Origin: Romanomermis culicivorax
Taxonomy: Eukaryota; Nematoda; Enoplea; Mermithida; Mermithidae
DNA: 64,000 nt
Assembly (NCBI GenBank): GCA_963922205.1
Contig: CAWUHX010000514.1
Location: 1-64,000 of the forward strand
Reading direction: 5' to 3'
Shown here: positions 1 to 10,902 of the stretch, in pieces
Position numbering within the stretch: position 1 is the stretch's first letter
Layout: each line of letters starts with the position of its first letter
Notes under the pieces: model-generated
The model's input: the letters and a program-made list of their open reading frames with translations, nothing else
Told to the model about the DNA's origin: nothing
The model's database searches: none
Program-made: the position numbers and the translations under genes

Positions 1-601
1 AGGTCTTTCCACAAATGTAGAAAAAAAATTTGGGGTTTTCGTATTGAAAAGATGCATTTTGGTGCATTTTAGGAAGTCCAAATCTCAAAATTTCCCGCCG
101 CTTCCGAGTTCACGCCAGTTATAACTTTAATAATCATTATTATTTATCACCAATCTCAGGCGCGACTTTTAGCATGTCTACCTTTACTTACCATTTAATA
201 TTTAATAGTTTTCATAATCTTAAACGTATTAGTTCAAGTTTAATAGGCTATTAAATTACGATATCAGCATTTTTTCCTTCGTAGATTTTTTGAGAAAGAT
301 CAACGCGTCAACTCTCTAAACTTTTTGAAGCGTTTGTTCCTTTCTTGACGTAAATTAAATTCGAAAACTTCATGAAAGTATTTTTGGAAAATCTATACGC
401 TTCTGACTCATTAGCTTTTCGGCCAAATTTATGAAAGGTTAGGAACAAATAATTGGTTTTAAAATTTTTCGAATGATAAATTTCTAGAAATTACGATTTA
501 TGAACACAAAATTTAAATTTAATTTTTGAGATGTATGATCAATTAAATGCATTAAAAAGCTCAAAAACACTTAAATAAAATGCTTATGGCCATTTTCAAG
601 C
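1..601 (-). repeat. Family H interspersed repeat (truncated by the window edge)
   Basis: Reverse complement of 7218-7830 with many substitutions: TTCCACAAATGTAGAAAAAA here against TTTTTTCCACATTGGTGGAA there, and CTTAAATAAAATGCTTATGG against the far end. No coding capacity. Confidence 0.75.
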
Positions 602-1545
602 GGAAAACGAGGATTTTGAGACAAAAAAAATTTCCACATGTAGAAAAAAAATTCGACCTCTTCCCACACTTGTGGAAAAAAGTTCGTGGAAAAAAACAGC
701 GTTAACACCGCATTAATTTCTTGTAATGCCCAGCCTAACCAATTTTTTAGCTAATCATGTAAGTGATATAAAAAAAACAGTGTGAGAAAATAGTTCGCCA
801 CGACTCAAAAAGGAATGAAATGCGCAGAAAATTCAGGCTCTAGAATTGATGATCAAATTGATTCAATTTTCGACTACGAATATCTTATATATTCAACAAC
901 AATGTAAAGACTAGAGGAAATAAAGTGGAAAATTGTGTGAATTTTTAGTCCAAACATTGCGCCAAAATATCGATTTTTCGTAAGAATTCCAGTTTTAAAT
1001 CTGAATCTGACTGAATGAACAGAGAGTATTAAGAATTTCTTTTCATTCATCAGTCATTGACTGTTTACAGCCTATAAAGTTTGCTACAACAATACTAATA
1101 CACTGTTCGAAGAGAAATCGTTCACATTGAGGTCAAATATACAAGTAGGAAATATAATTATATTCATTGATTCCGCGCGCAGCGCCGAAAAATTTTGCAT
1201 TTTCAGGCCTTAAAACGTCTAAAAATCAAGGAAATTTAATGTTTGATCATCCAAAAATTTTGTGCCATTCGGCACAAACGCTCAAAATTTTTTGTGCCAT
1301 TCCAACATTCCAACAGTGTTTTTTGTACCATTCCAACAGTGTTTTTTTTTTGTGCCAAAAACTATGTTTTGGCACACAAAAAACACTGTTGCCAAGTTAG
1401 GGGTATTTCCCCGAATCTAGGGGCTTTTCGAGGGCAGTGGCTCATACAGGAGGGGTTACATGGTGACATCAACACACAAGCTGAAGAAGTGGAAAAATTT
1501 TTTTTTCAAATCAAGTTGCATTTTCAGCAACAGCTTCAACTAGTG
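602..1545. other. No gene seen
   Basis: AT-rich, with a hairpin phrase CGCGCGCAGCGCCGAAAAATTTT at 1173-1195 and the 1336-1390 hairpin. Confidence 0.5.
1336..1390. repeat. Perfect-looking hairpin
   Basis: AACAGTG, a T run and GTGCCAAAA pair with TTTTGGCAC, an A run and CACTGTT around a 5-base loop. Similar words (GTGCCATT, GGCACAAA) lie at 1261-1335, so it may be a tiny hAT-like element. Confidence 0.6.
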
Positions 1546-1968
1546 CGGACATGCATGGCAAGAGTTTTCCAGGGGATAGGGTGCTTGGACTTTTCATCGA
1601 GGGGGCTGGGGATGGATGAGCAAAAAAAACAAAAAAAAATTCCACAAGCATGTTTTCCATACAAAATATGCATCAAAAGTATCAAAAAAATCATCTTCGA
1701 TAAAGTTCAGGGAGGGGTGTTTGATGATTATTTTCAGGACAGGGAGAGGTGTTCAGGGTCTCAGGTAGAAGGTTTCATCCCCCTGACCCTTCCTATGTGC
1801 ATGTACAGGACCATGCACAGGATCTTTCATGGTGGGCGGACTAGATTTTTTTTACTGAATAGCCCCAGAAAATGTTGATTTTACGTGATACATGGTGTGC
1901 ATGCTGCCTCAATGAGGGGCGGCCGCCCCCCCCCCCACCCCCCTTGTGCACGGCCCTGTGCATGTATG
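1546..1968 (-). mobile_element. Family C MITE, third copy, interrupted by family D
   Basis: Reverse orientation; interior phrases are the complements of the other C copies. Family D is inserted within its terminal repeat: GTGCATGTA before the insert and TGCATGTATG after it. Confidence 0.78.
1806..1958 (+). mobile_element. Family D hAT-type MITE, copy 1
   Basis: Starts CAGGACCATGCACAGG and ends TTGTGCACGGCCCTG. Perfect duplication TGCATGTA (1798-1805, 1959-1966). A C run follows GGGGCGGCCGCC in the interior. Confidence 0.88.
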
Positions 1969-4043
1969 TTACTACTTTACTTTCTAACAGGCTTTTTTGC
2001 ACAGCAATCAAAGTTCAGGCTGTGCAACCAAATTTTTTCGGAATTTTTTCACAAGTTGGTTCCCTTCTCCATTATGGTGTAAACTGGCATTTTCGGACTC
2101 CTTAAGATGCCAGCTATCCAGATCAGTTCGAAAATTCAGGGGCTCATAGCATTCAGGAACTCATTTGCATAAAATCTGCACACATGTCACATACTCCTTG
2201 TCACTGCAGAAAAATCCTACCTATGTTAGGCTGCTGTGGTGCTGATAATGCCAAAGTCAACAGTTCGAACCTGTTTGGGGGCCATCACTTGTTAGGCTGC
2301 TGTGGGTTTAGATGATGTGACTGACCTTTGCGTTTATACAAAGGAAGTTGCAACAGTTCTGACCACAGGCTAACAAACCACAAACACACCAAAACTTCCT
2401 CATGCGGACTCACAGATACCGTCACCAGTACTTCTCTAAGTCTCAGGCAGAACACCTTGACATGTACCTCAGTAGCTCCTACCCCAGTCTCCAATCCTAA
2501 TCTTATTGAACCTTCCATGAGCGTATATTTGGATGAAAGGGCGATGACGTCAATAATATAAAAAATATAAAAAGAAAGGCGACACAGCCACATAACCAAA
2601 AAACTAATAATGAAATATACCAAAAATACGCGAAATAGTGGCATAATAAATCTATGTAAATTTATCATTTTCTTCTTGCCACTTTTCATTGTGTTCACCA
2701 CCTGCACACCGACGCCGGAAGTTGAAGACGTGCACCTACAGTAACTTTGACACCTACTTCAAGAATCGAATCTGGTCCACCAGCCTATGGACTTAATGCG
2801 TTTACCACTAGACAGTTTCACCATAAAGTATAAACACTATATTCTTTTAAGATCCTTGGTATTATTTTAACTAACAACTTCATTTGGAGGAGCCTCAACA
2901 GCGCTGCGCTATTCGGGCGCAGCTGCTGTACCCTAAGCCTAAGAAAAATTTTAAAGGAAAAATAAATGTCTACTCACTAGTCACAGAAGTCCATGTTCAA
3001 AATTAACAAACAACTCATATACAATAATTAGCCTGAAGGCAGGGAACTGACTTATAAAATTTAGCCGTTTTTCTGTCAAGTTGCACAGTCCAGCTTGAAG
3101 CTTGACTGCCTTTTTGATCAGGTTATAGGGTTTCCTGCCCGAGAATGCATTTTTATGCGTTATAAAATGGGAAATATTGAGAATTTTCCAGCGCTTGGCA
3201 CCGGATTTTAATTATTCAATAATTTTCCTATAATTCCAGTGCGTGATTAGAAAGTGTCATTTTGGCTAATACTTATAGCCTTTAATTATCAACATCTTAT
3301 GGATAAATCTTTAATCCTTTGTTGTTTTTTGGCGTATTTAATGAAAAGCAAGATTTTTCTCGGCTAAATTATTGTTTAATCACGAAGTGCTGAAACAATA
3401 ATTTGGCCTCTCTTCTTGTTCAGAAAATTAGGCCAATCATTTTTCATCCATGCTGAATTGGCGGAAACGACTCCTGAAGGTGTTTTTAGACCCGTCAATT
3501 CCTGAAAATTGAGAAAAAAATATATATTTTCAAGTTTGCAGTCAGGTAATTTTTTAGTCGAAAAATTGTGCTGTGGCAAAGATATTAATTTTTCTGTCCG
3601 GAAAAAAACGTGAATATAAACCTGTTAAAAAACATTCTTCAGTTTATCGTTCAACATTTTTAATTTAAATTTTTAAATCAACTATAAGGCTTCCTACAAT
3701 CTACTATAGATAACAAATTGTTATATTTTACATTCCTACTGTATCTTACCTTGACTTTCGTCCTAGACACACAATATTATGTTCGTTGTGTCATGTCCCT
3801 TTGTTCTTTGTTTTGTTGCACGCGCCTGTTGAACATCATAAATCTTTTGTCAACCTGTGTGTACGACCTCGACCTATAGCAATCGCTAATCGTCGTCGTC
3901 GCTCGTCAGAAAAATTTGCTCTGCCATTTTCCCCTAGAACAAAAAAACGGCTATCGCTTTTTGGAGCGAGTGTTGCAATCCATTTGTCCCATACTGTAAA
4001 TTTTTGTTCAAAAAATCATTTTTTTCGCTCTTACAATTTTATC
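1969..4043. other. Intergenic, nothing firmly recognised
   Basis: A tRNA-like stretch at 2226-2285 has a B-box-like AGTTCGAACCT and could be the head of a SINE. A 140-codon - strand frame (2707-2285) shows no domain. Confidence 0.4.
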
Positions 4044-4430
4044 CATACATGTAAGTGGGGGGGAAGTGCTATGGGAACCCCCCCCCCCCAGAAATTGTCG
4101 ATCATATGGCTAGCCATTGGGCGACCGCCCCCCCCCCCAGGATTTCCCAATCCAATTGGTAGCCATGTGATAGCCGTAGGGACCCCCCATACTTTTGGTC
4201 GGAAAAATGTGAATTTTCTTGGCGCTAGCGCCATGAATACATTTCTTCGGTCTTTTTAGAAAAAATTACTATTTTTTGAACTATTTTTCACACTTTTTTC
4301 GTGGAAAAAAACGATTTTTTTTTCTTTGAGAGACCCCTCCCCTCAAAATTTTGGTAATTCCTGACCCCCGGCCCCAAAAAAGTCGCCCAACCCCCCCCCC
4401 CCCAGATCTCGGGGCCCCGTTACATGTATG
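4044..4430 (+). mobile_element. Family A MITE, copy 1
   Basis: Ends CATACATGTAA/TTACATGTATG; duplication ATTTTATC/ATTTGATC (7 of 8). Shared interior: a G run, GGAAGTGCTATGGGAACCCC, GGCTAGCCA palindromes, a GGCGC..GCGCC hairpin, and GACCCCTCCCC near the other end. No coding capacity. Confidence 0.85.
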
Positions 4431-4702
4431 ATTTGATCAGTTAGCTATCAATGGTTGTATAACCTCGTGTCCGGACCGTTCCTTACCAAATTGTTTTGTT
4501 CTCTAGGGAATCACAAAATAGTGTCAAAAAACGGATGTTTGATATTATGTAACTGTGGTGATCAAAGTCTCCCATGGCGTTTGTCACTTTGATCGCAAAT
4601 TGAGAGTTCTTGAAAGTTAAAACTTTCTAATAAATCCTGCCGAAAGAGAAGAATATTAGTACAGTTTCATTAGATATTGATCTTTCCAAATATACTCATA
4701 TC

Positions 4703-5121
4703 CATACATGCACAGCATAGAAATTCTGCTGTGGGACAGCCAGGACAGGAGATGGAATACAATTTTCTTCGTTCTTGATAATGAATAAAGATCTTGAATA
4801 GGTCTTCTAACACCCAAGCAGCATACTCTTCATTTTACATTAGTCGGATATATGAAATTATTTTCTTAGACTGCACTTTTTAAAGATTCATTGTTACTTT
4901 TTTGAACTTCAAGTATGCTCCGTTTAGAAAAATTGTTAAACTACAGCATCATTCCCATTTTTACAACGACTTTCTCTTCTCTCTTGCTCATTTTCTTTCA
5001 TCATTTTCTCGATCATTCCTGGGGTAGTAAAATCTGCTGGGGGTCAGCAAGAATCTGTTGTGGGTCAATCAAAGTCTGCTGGGGGGTCAAAACCCCCCAA
5101 ACTCCCCCACGTGCATGTATG
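4703..5121 (+). mobile_element. Family B MITE, copy 1
   Basis: Ends CATACATGCAC/GTGCATGTATG. Interior phrases AGAAATTCTGCTG near the left and TCAATCAAAGTCTGCTGGG near the right are shared with copies at 10305 and 39212. Target duplication degraded. Confidence 0.82.
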
Positions 5122-6461
5122 CCCCATCACCTATCAAAAATTATTTTAAAAGATAAAACGGCATGTCAAAGTGGATATACACCTGTTTTGATCAAAGTCA
5201 CCCCACTTAACCTTAGTGTAAACTGATGTTAGTGTAAAGATGACTACCTGCACCAAAGTAACGGGAACTACAGTGTATTGCCCGTTATTTACTTACTTAA
5301 TTCTTAGTCTTAGGCTTAAGCCGGAGCGAAGTGGAGCCAGGTAGGCGGGTGCATAGCACCCGTCTCGTCAGGGACATCTTCAAAATGAAATCCATTCTGA
5401 TAGCTGTGCACGGAGTGCGCAAGGATGGGTGCTTTTTTCTGTATTCACTGGTTTACATATCCAAGTTCACTTTGATATTTACAGTGTCGCAAAGATTTTG
5501 TAGGGTGGGTGGCTGATAGACGGAGGGGGATTAATTTGTGCCTGTTCCTTACACGTTGAAAAAGTAGGTAGCATTCGTTGACTACACATGCATGCTGCAT
5601 ATACCTTACACGTCAAAAAACTTGGAAAAAATTCAGGTGTCGCTCAAGTGCATAAGCATCACAATTTGCATATCTTTCACTACTAAAAGACTTGCATAAT
5701 TTTGCTTGAACTTGCTTTCGGCTAATGTTTTTTTGTCTGCATTGATCATTGCAGGTGATGAGCCCTCGGAAAATATTCATTTTCTTGAGTATTGAACTTC
5801 GTTGCTAAAAAATATTCCGCCTTTTTCGCGGTTATTGTTCCAAAATTTTTTTGCGATCTTTGAAAACATTTTGACATTTGTGTGATTCAGATTGCCAATG
5901 GATTCGAAACGACCGTTTTCTCGTTGTTGTTGTGTTGCATCATCTTTTTGTGCATCATCCAGCAGCATTTCTTTATCATCACTGTGATCAGTTAACTGTT
6001 CGGCATTGAATTAATTGCAGAATTCTGTAAAGCACAAGCTTCTACATCAACAACTGTTTCGGCAAATTCATTGCCATCATGGATTTTGGGTTCGGCTTAA
6101 GCAGATGTTCCAACTTCCATTTGATCGTCAAAATTGCCAGAATGTACCTTTTCATGACTACTGAGATTCTCAGCATTTCTCGTCTTTTGGTTAATGCAGA
6201 AAAAGTCTGTTAATTTTCGTGAAGTTGTCATAATTTGTGACGTAGAACTAGGAAATAAGGGAACAATGCAATCGTTGTTGGAAAATAATATAGCAAAGGG
6301 ATTTTCTGGACAAATATCATGGCTGACAATCTGACATAAAAGTAAGAACTTGACCATCAAAAAATTTCTCCGCAAAATGATGCCTAAGCACAAAAAAATT
6401 TTCCTCACTTTCAAAAAAATGCTAAAAAATGGCCGATATAGGGAAAAACTGTGCCCATGAG
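5122..6461. other. Intergenic, nothing recognised
   Basis: Only short frames without domain-like sequence. No repeats shared with the rest of the window by eye. Confidence 0.4.
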
Positions 6462-6655
6462 CAGGGGTTTTTTTTTCCGTACAGTACGGATTTTTTTCAG
6501 GTGGTACGGAAAAATTTTATAGGAATTTCCGTACGGTACGGAACTATTTTTTAACTAACTTGACTATTTTTGCGCCATAAGTTAGGCGGTACGGAAATTT
6601 TTTCACTGGATTTCCGTACGGTACGGATCGATCGGTACGGAAAAAAAAAGCCCTG
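6462..6655. mobile_element. hAT-type MITE built from CCGTACGG words
   Basis: Ends CAGGGGTTTTTTTTTCCGT and ACGGAAAAAAAAAGCCCTG, perfect duplication CCCATGAG (6454-6461, 6656-6663). The word CCGTAC/GTACGG recurs at least seven times. Confidence 0.88.
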
Positions 6656-6755
6656 CCCATGAGCTACTAAAGAAACACGTGAATATATGACTAGAAATTA
6701 CAAAGAAACGCCTCATCCCACTGCCTTTTCCCCAGATGGGGAAATCGCTCGGAAC

Positions 6756-7004
6756 CATTCATGCACATAGGGAGTAGGAGGGGTAAACCTCTTACCTGAG
6801 ACCCTGGCCACCCCCCGGCCCGAAAAAATCGTCAAACACCCCCCTGAACTTTTTCCAAGACAGCTTTTTTGATGATTTTTGTGCATATTTTGTATATGAA
6901 AAACAGGCTTGCAAAACTTTTTTTTTTGCTCGCTTACCCCTCTACCCCCTGGATAAAAAGCCCAAGAACCCTCCCCCTTGAAAAATTCCTGCTGTGTATG
7001 TCTG
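6756..7004 (+). mobile_element. Family C MITE, second copy
   Basis: Same interior phrases as the copy at 39359. Flanks CTCGGAAC/GTCGAAAC agree at 6 of 8. Confidence 0.82.
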
Positions 7005-7217
7005 GTCGAAACATATATCTGTAACAGGTCCGACCAGTTTGGGGGGGGGGGTCGAAAAAGGTCGAAAATTTTCCCAAGAAAGGCCAAAAAATGCAATTTT
7101 TCCGAGTTTTAGGGGGGTTGGATATCGGGTTGACCAAACTGGAGGCCCCCAACCCCCCCTCCCGATTACGGGTATGGGTCAAAATTTTTTCCTATTTTCC
7201 CCAACTCGTTTTCTTTG

Positions 7218-7830
7218 GCTTGAAAATGCTCACAGACGCTTTATTTAAGTGTTTTTGAGCTTTTTAAAGCATTCTGATAATCGAATTTTTGAACATATAT
7301 CTCAAAAGTTAGATTAGAATTTTGTGTTCAAAAATCATAAATTCTAGAATTTTATCATTTTAAGAATTTTAAAACCATCAATTCATTCAAAAACTTCCAT
7401 GAATTTGGCCGAAAATATGTAAGTAAGAAGAGTATAGAAACCTCCAAAAACTACTTCCATGAAGCTTTGTAATTCATTTTACGGTGAGAAACGGACAATC
7501 GCTTCAAAAAGCTTAAAAAGATGACGTTTTGATCATACTGAAAAAATGTGCCAAGAAGAAATGCGGATATTCATTAAATATAAAGATAAAATATCGAAGA
7601 TTACCAATTCAAACATGAGATAATACGTTCAAGATGATGAAAACTATTTAAGATTGAATGGTAAAGTGAAGGTAGACATGCTAAGCTTGATAATAAATAA
7701 TAATGGTTATTAAAACTATAACCGGCGCAAAGCGCCGGAAAATTTTGAGATTTGAACCTTCTAAAGTGCACCAAAATTAATCTTTCTTACATCAAAACCC
7801 GAAATTTTTTCCACATTGGTGGAAAGACCT
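7218..7830 (+). repeat. Family H interspersed repeat, second copy
   Basis: Partner of 1-601. Includes the hairpin CCGGCGCAAAGCGCCGG at 7722-7738 followed by AAAATTTTGAGATTTG. It may be a Helitron-like or other non-autonomous element; not assigned. Confidence 0.7.
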
Positions 7831-8139
7831 CAAAACATTTTTCCCTATCCCGGATTTTTTTCCAGGAAAATGAAAGCGCCGGAAAATTTTATGGAGTTTT
7901 ATACCCTAGGATGCTGGAAAATGAATGTTTGTAAGACTTATTCCATGGCTAAGGTTTGATAGTTTAGAATGATGTGCAGACTTGAGCAACGAGATGATGT
8001 TTTTAATCAGCTAACAGCGAGAAAATCGCCTTGCAGTGAATAGCGTTTTGTAAATTCAGGCGAAACAGCAAGAATGATAAGGAAGTTCCAAAAGTTTCTA
8101 TGAATTTTGATATTACAATGCTGAGAGAATAATTCGGTC

Positions 8140-8573
8140 CATACATGTAATTGGGGGGGAGTGCTATGGGAACCCCCCCCCCCCCCAGAAATCGTCGAAT
8201 ATATGGCTAGCCATTGGGCCCCAGGATTTTCCAATCCAGTGGCTAGCCATATAGTAGCCGTAGGGACCCCCATACTTTTGGTCGGAAAAATACTGAAAAT
8301 GTCAATTTCTGGATGAAAAATGTTAATTTTTGAACAAAAAATGGTAAAAAATGTGAATTTTCTTGGCACTTCGCGCCATGAATACATTTTTTCGGTCTTT
8401 TACAAAAAAAATTACTATTTTTTGAACTATTTTTCGGACTTTTTTCGTGAAAAAATCGAATTTTTTTCCTTGAGAGACCCCTCCCCCAAAATTTTGGGGA
8501 TTACTGACCCCCGGCCCCAAAAAGTTCGCCCAACTCCCCCCCCCCCAGACCTCGGGGCTCCGTTACATCTATG
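8140..8573 (+). mobile_element. Family A MITE, copy 2
   Basis: Perfect 8-bp duplication ATTCGGTC on both sides (8132-8139, 8574-8581). Full-length, 434 bp. Confidence 0.92.
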
Positions 8574-9141
8574 ATTCGGTCAACAGTTATTTCCTGAATA
8601 AGCGGTCTAATTTGCAGTCAATTAAACCATTTTCCATACAAGAACAGAACGGAGTCAATCACTTGCAATGAGGAAAAAACAGAAAAATTGTAGTCATGTC
8701 AGTGACATTTTGTTGATAAACGACACAATTGGTGTTCATCTGCTACTGACATATTCATGAAAATCAATCTTCATAACAATTAAAAATAAATTGAAATCAA
8801 ACTAATATACAGTAATCTTTTTTTTATTCCGTCGCGTAGCGCCGGAAAAATTTTCACTTTTGTATTCTACAGCGCAGTCATGGAAAACGAATGTCCGCAA
8901 CAGATTCCTGGATAGAAGCTCTAAATTTACAGTTTTACAATGACGTTTTTATCGTTCTCCAATACGAATTGCGAAAGTTCACGTTTAAAAACGTTTGGAA
9001 AACTCCAAACGAAGCGGGAGAAAAAAGTTATAAAAATTGATGAAGAATCTTAATTATGGACAAGAAATTGACTCTTAACTAATAAAAAAAAAGATGAAGT
9101 AATTCAAGTTGAAGGTTAATTTGTAGGTGTAAGTGCATACT

Positions 9142-9266
9142 AGGGATGCAACGGGTACCCAACCCCGAATATCGGATATCCGAGCTATTTTCAGCTCCCC
9201 AAACCCGAACCGAACTTGAATAAATCGTTTCTCAGATACCCGAACCGAACCCGAATAGTTTTGACA
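9142..9266 (+). mobile_element. hAT-like left end with CCCGAAC words
   Basis: Begins TAGGGATGCAACGGGTA, then repeats of CCCGAACC. Family A copy 3 cuts it at 9267. A matching right end was not found, so it is truncated or very diverged. Confidence 0.55.
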
Positions 9267-9698
9267 CATACATGTATAATTGATGGGAAGTGCTATAGGA
9301 AACTCCCCAGAAATCGTCGGCCATATAGCTAGCCATTCGGCGAGCCCCCCCCCCCCCAAATTTTCCAGTCCTGTGGCTAGCCATATGGCACTAATAGGGA
9401 CCCCCATTTTGGTCGGAAAAATATCGGAATGTCAATTTTTTAATGAAAAATGTCAATTTTTGAACAAAAATGGTCAAAAACGTCAATTTTCACGGCGCTT
9501 CGCGCCATGAATATATTTTTTACGACCTTTTTATACAGAAATCACTATATTTTACCGTTTTTCTGACTTTTATGGTGAAAAAGATCGAATTTTTTTTCCT
9601 TTACAGACCACTCCCCTAAAATTTTGGGGAATCGGTGACCCCAGCCGCAAAAAAGTCTTTCGACACCTCCTCCAGACCTCGGGACCCCGTTACATGTA
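9267..9698 (+). mobile_element. Family A MITE, copy 3
   Basis: Full-length but diverged; the right end reads TTACATGTAAAC and no target duplication is visible. It interrupts a hAT-like terminal sequence that starts at 9142. Confidence 0.8.
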
Positions 9699-10304
9699 AA
9701 CAATTTTTCGAGTTTTATCCTGGTTTATAGGAGCCTTTAGAGCACCGATATTCTTGAAAATCACTTCATCAACAACAATTTTTACCTATCAATATTTGCA
9801 ATTGCATTTTACAAAATCAATTTTAACAAACAAGAATTTTTTAGCAGTTTCACACTCGACTCGGTTCATAAATTGGACCTGTATGGATAAACAATCTTTC
9901 TGTGGGCACTGAAAATTAAGGCCTGAGTCGAAAGTTCACATAGATACCCTGAGTTTACTCGTCCTGTCAGCCATTCTAGGAAGGGAGTCGAAGATACGAT
10001 GTTATGTGATGAGCCTCTGCTAGCGTGCGCTCTTTTCCTCTAATTACAAATATTTAGGATATCCGAACAATTGGAGATGAGGATAAAGACTGTTACATCA
10101 CCAGAAAATTTCTCAAAATTTTATGGAACTGACTATGCAAATGAGCGCTTAAATAGAAAAGTAGAGGCCGAGTAAAGACAATACCTTGCGGAAATGTGAG
10201 ATCAAAAAGGTGTACCTTGATGTATTTCTTCAAAATGCTTTAGAATATCGTGTGAGACACTTATTTATCTTATTCCATAGAATATATATTTCCTGAATGT
10301 TTAT

Positions 10305-10721
10305 CATACATGCACAGCACAGAAATTCTGCAGGGGGTCAGCCAGGACTGGGGGTGGAATACAATTTTTTTTCATTTTTGATAACGAAAAAAAGGTCTTA
10401 GAAAGGCCGTCTATCATCCATGCAGCAAATTCTTTAACCTTTATTAGTCGGGTATGTGAAAATTATTTGCTTAGACTACACTTTTCAAAGTTTTAATGTT
10501 ACTTTTTTGTATGCTTTGTTTAAAAAAAGGTTTTAATGACACTTTTAAGTACTCTGTTTAGAAAATTGTTAAACTACAGAATCATTCCGGTTTTTGTGAC
10601 GACTTTCTCTTCTCTCTTGCTCATTTCCCTTTGCCATCATCTCAATCATTGCTGGGGGTCAATCAAAGTCTGCTGGGAGTCAAAATCCCCCCCAAACCCC
10701 TCTCCCCACGTGCATGTACAG
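10305..10721 (+). mobile_element. Family B MITE, copy 2, just upstream of GALNT exon 1
   Basis: Flanks ATGTTTAT/ATTTTTAT (6 of 8). It ends about 40 bp before the exon 1 acceptor. Confidence 0.8.
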
Positions 10722-10762
10722 ATTTTTATTAATTGCTAATGTTTTTATTAATTATTTTTCAG

Positions 10763-10902
10763 AAAATAAGCGAAAAATGTCGGCAAAACGGCGCTTTGAT
10801 AACATTAGACGATTACTGCGTCGACGGTATTGCATATTGTTTACTTTCACCGGTTGTTTTCTTGTTGTATGTTACATCGGTGTACATAATATGGATGCTG
10901 AG
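10763..10902 (+). CDS. GALNT7: GALNT exon 1: start codon, cytosolic tail and membrane anchor
   Basis: An acceptor (TTTTTCAG) precedes position 10763 and the ATG is at 10777, so there is probably an upstream non-coding exon. The 42 codons encode a tail rich in Arg/Lys (residues 1-18), then a hydrophobic span (about 19-37), as expected for a signal-anchored Golgi transferase. The exon ends in GAG before GTAAAC (phase 0), which fits the phase-0 start of exon 2. This exon has little family-specific sequence. It was chosen for topology, strand, position and phase. Confidence 0.75.

Larger units (their letters stand above)
7831..10304. other. Intergenic between listed MITEs
   Basis: Outside family A copies 2 and 3 and the hAT end at 9142, it holds the hairpin phrase GCGTAGCGCCGGAAAAATTTT at 8833 and otherwise nothing recognised. 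An untranslated first GALNT exon may lie here. Confidence 0.4.

Noticed and set aside
2285-2707. 140-codon - strand frame with hydrophobic segments
   Set aside because: AT-rich low-complexity sequence, no splice partners, no motif; a chance frame is likely.
8007-8574. Several frames of 60-126 codons in family A MITEs (also at 4031, 9075, 13059, 16579 and 41575)
   Set aside because: They read through the G/C runs and TIRs of non-coding MITEs on either strand.
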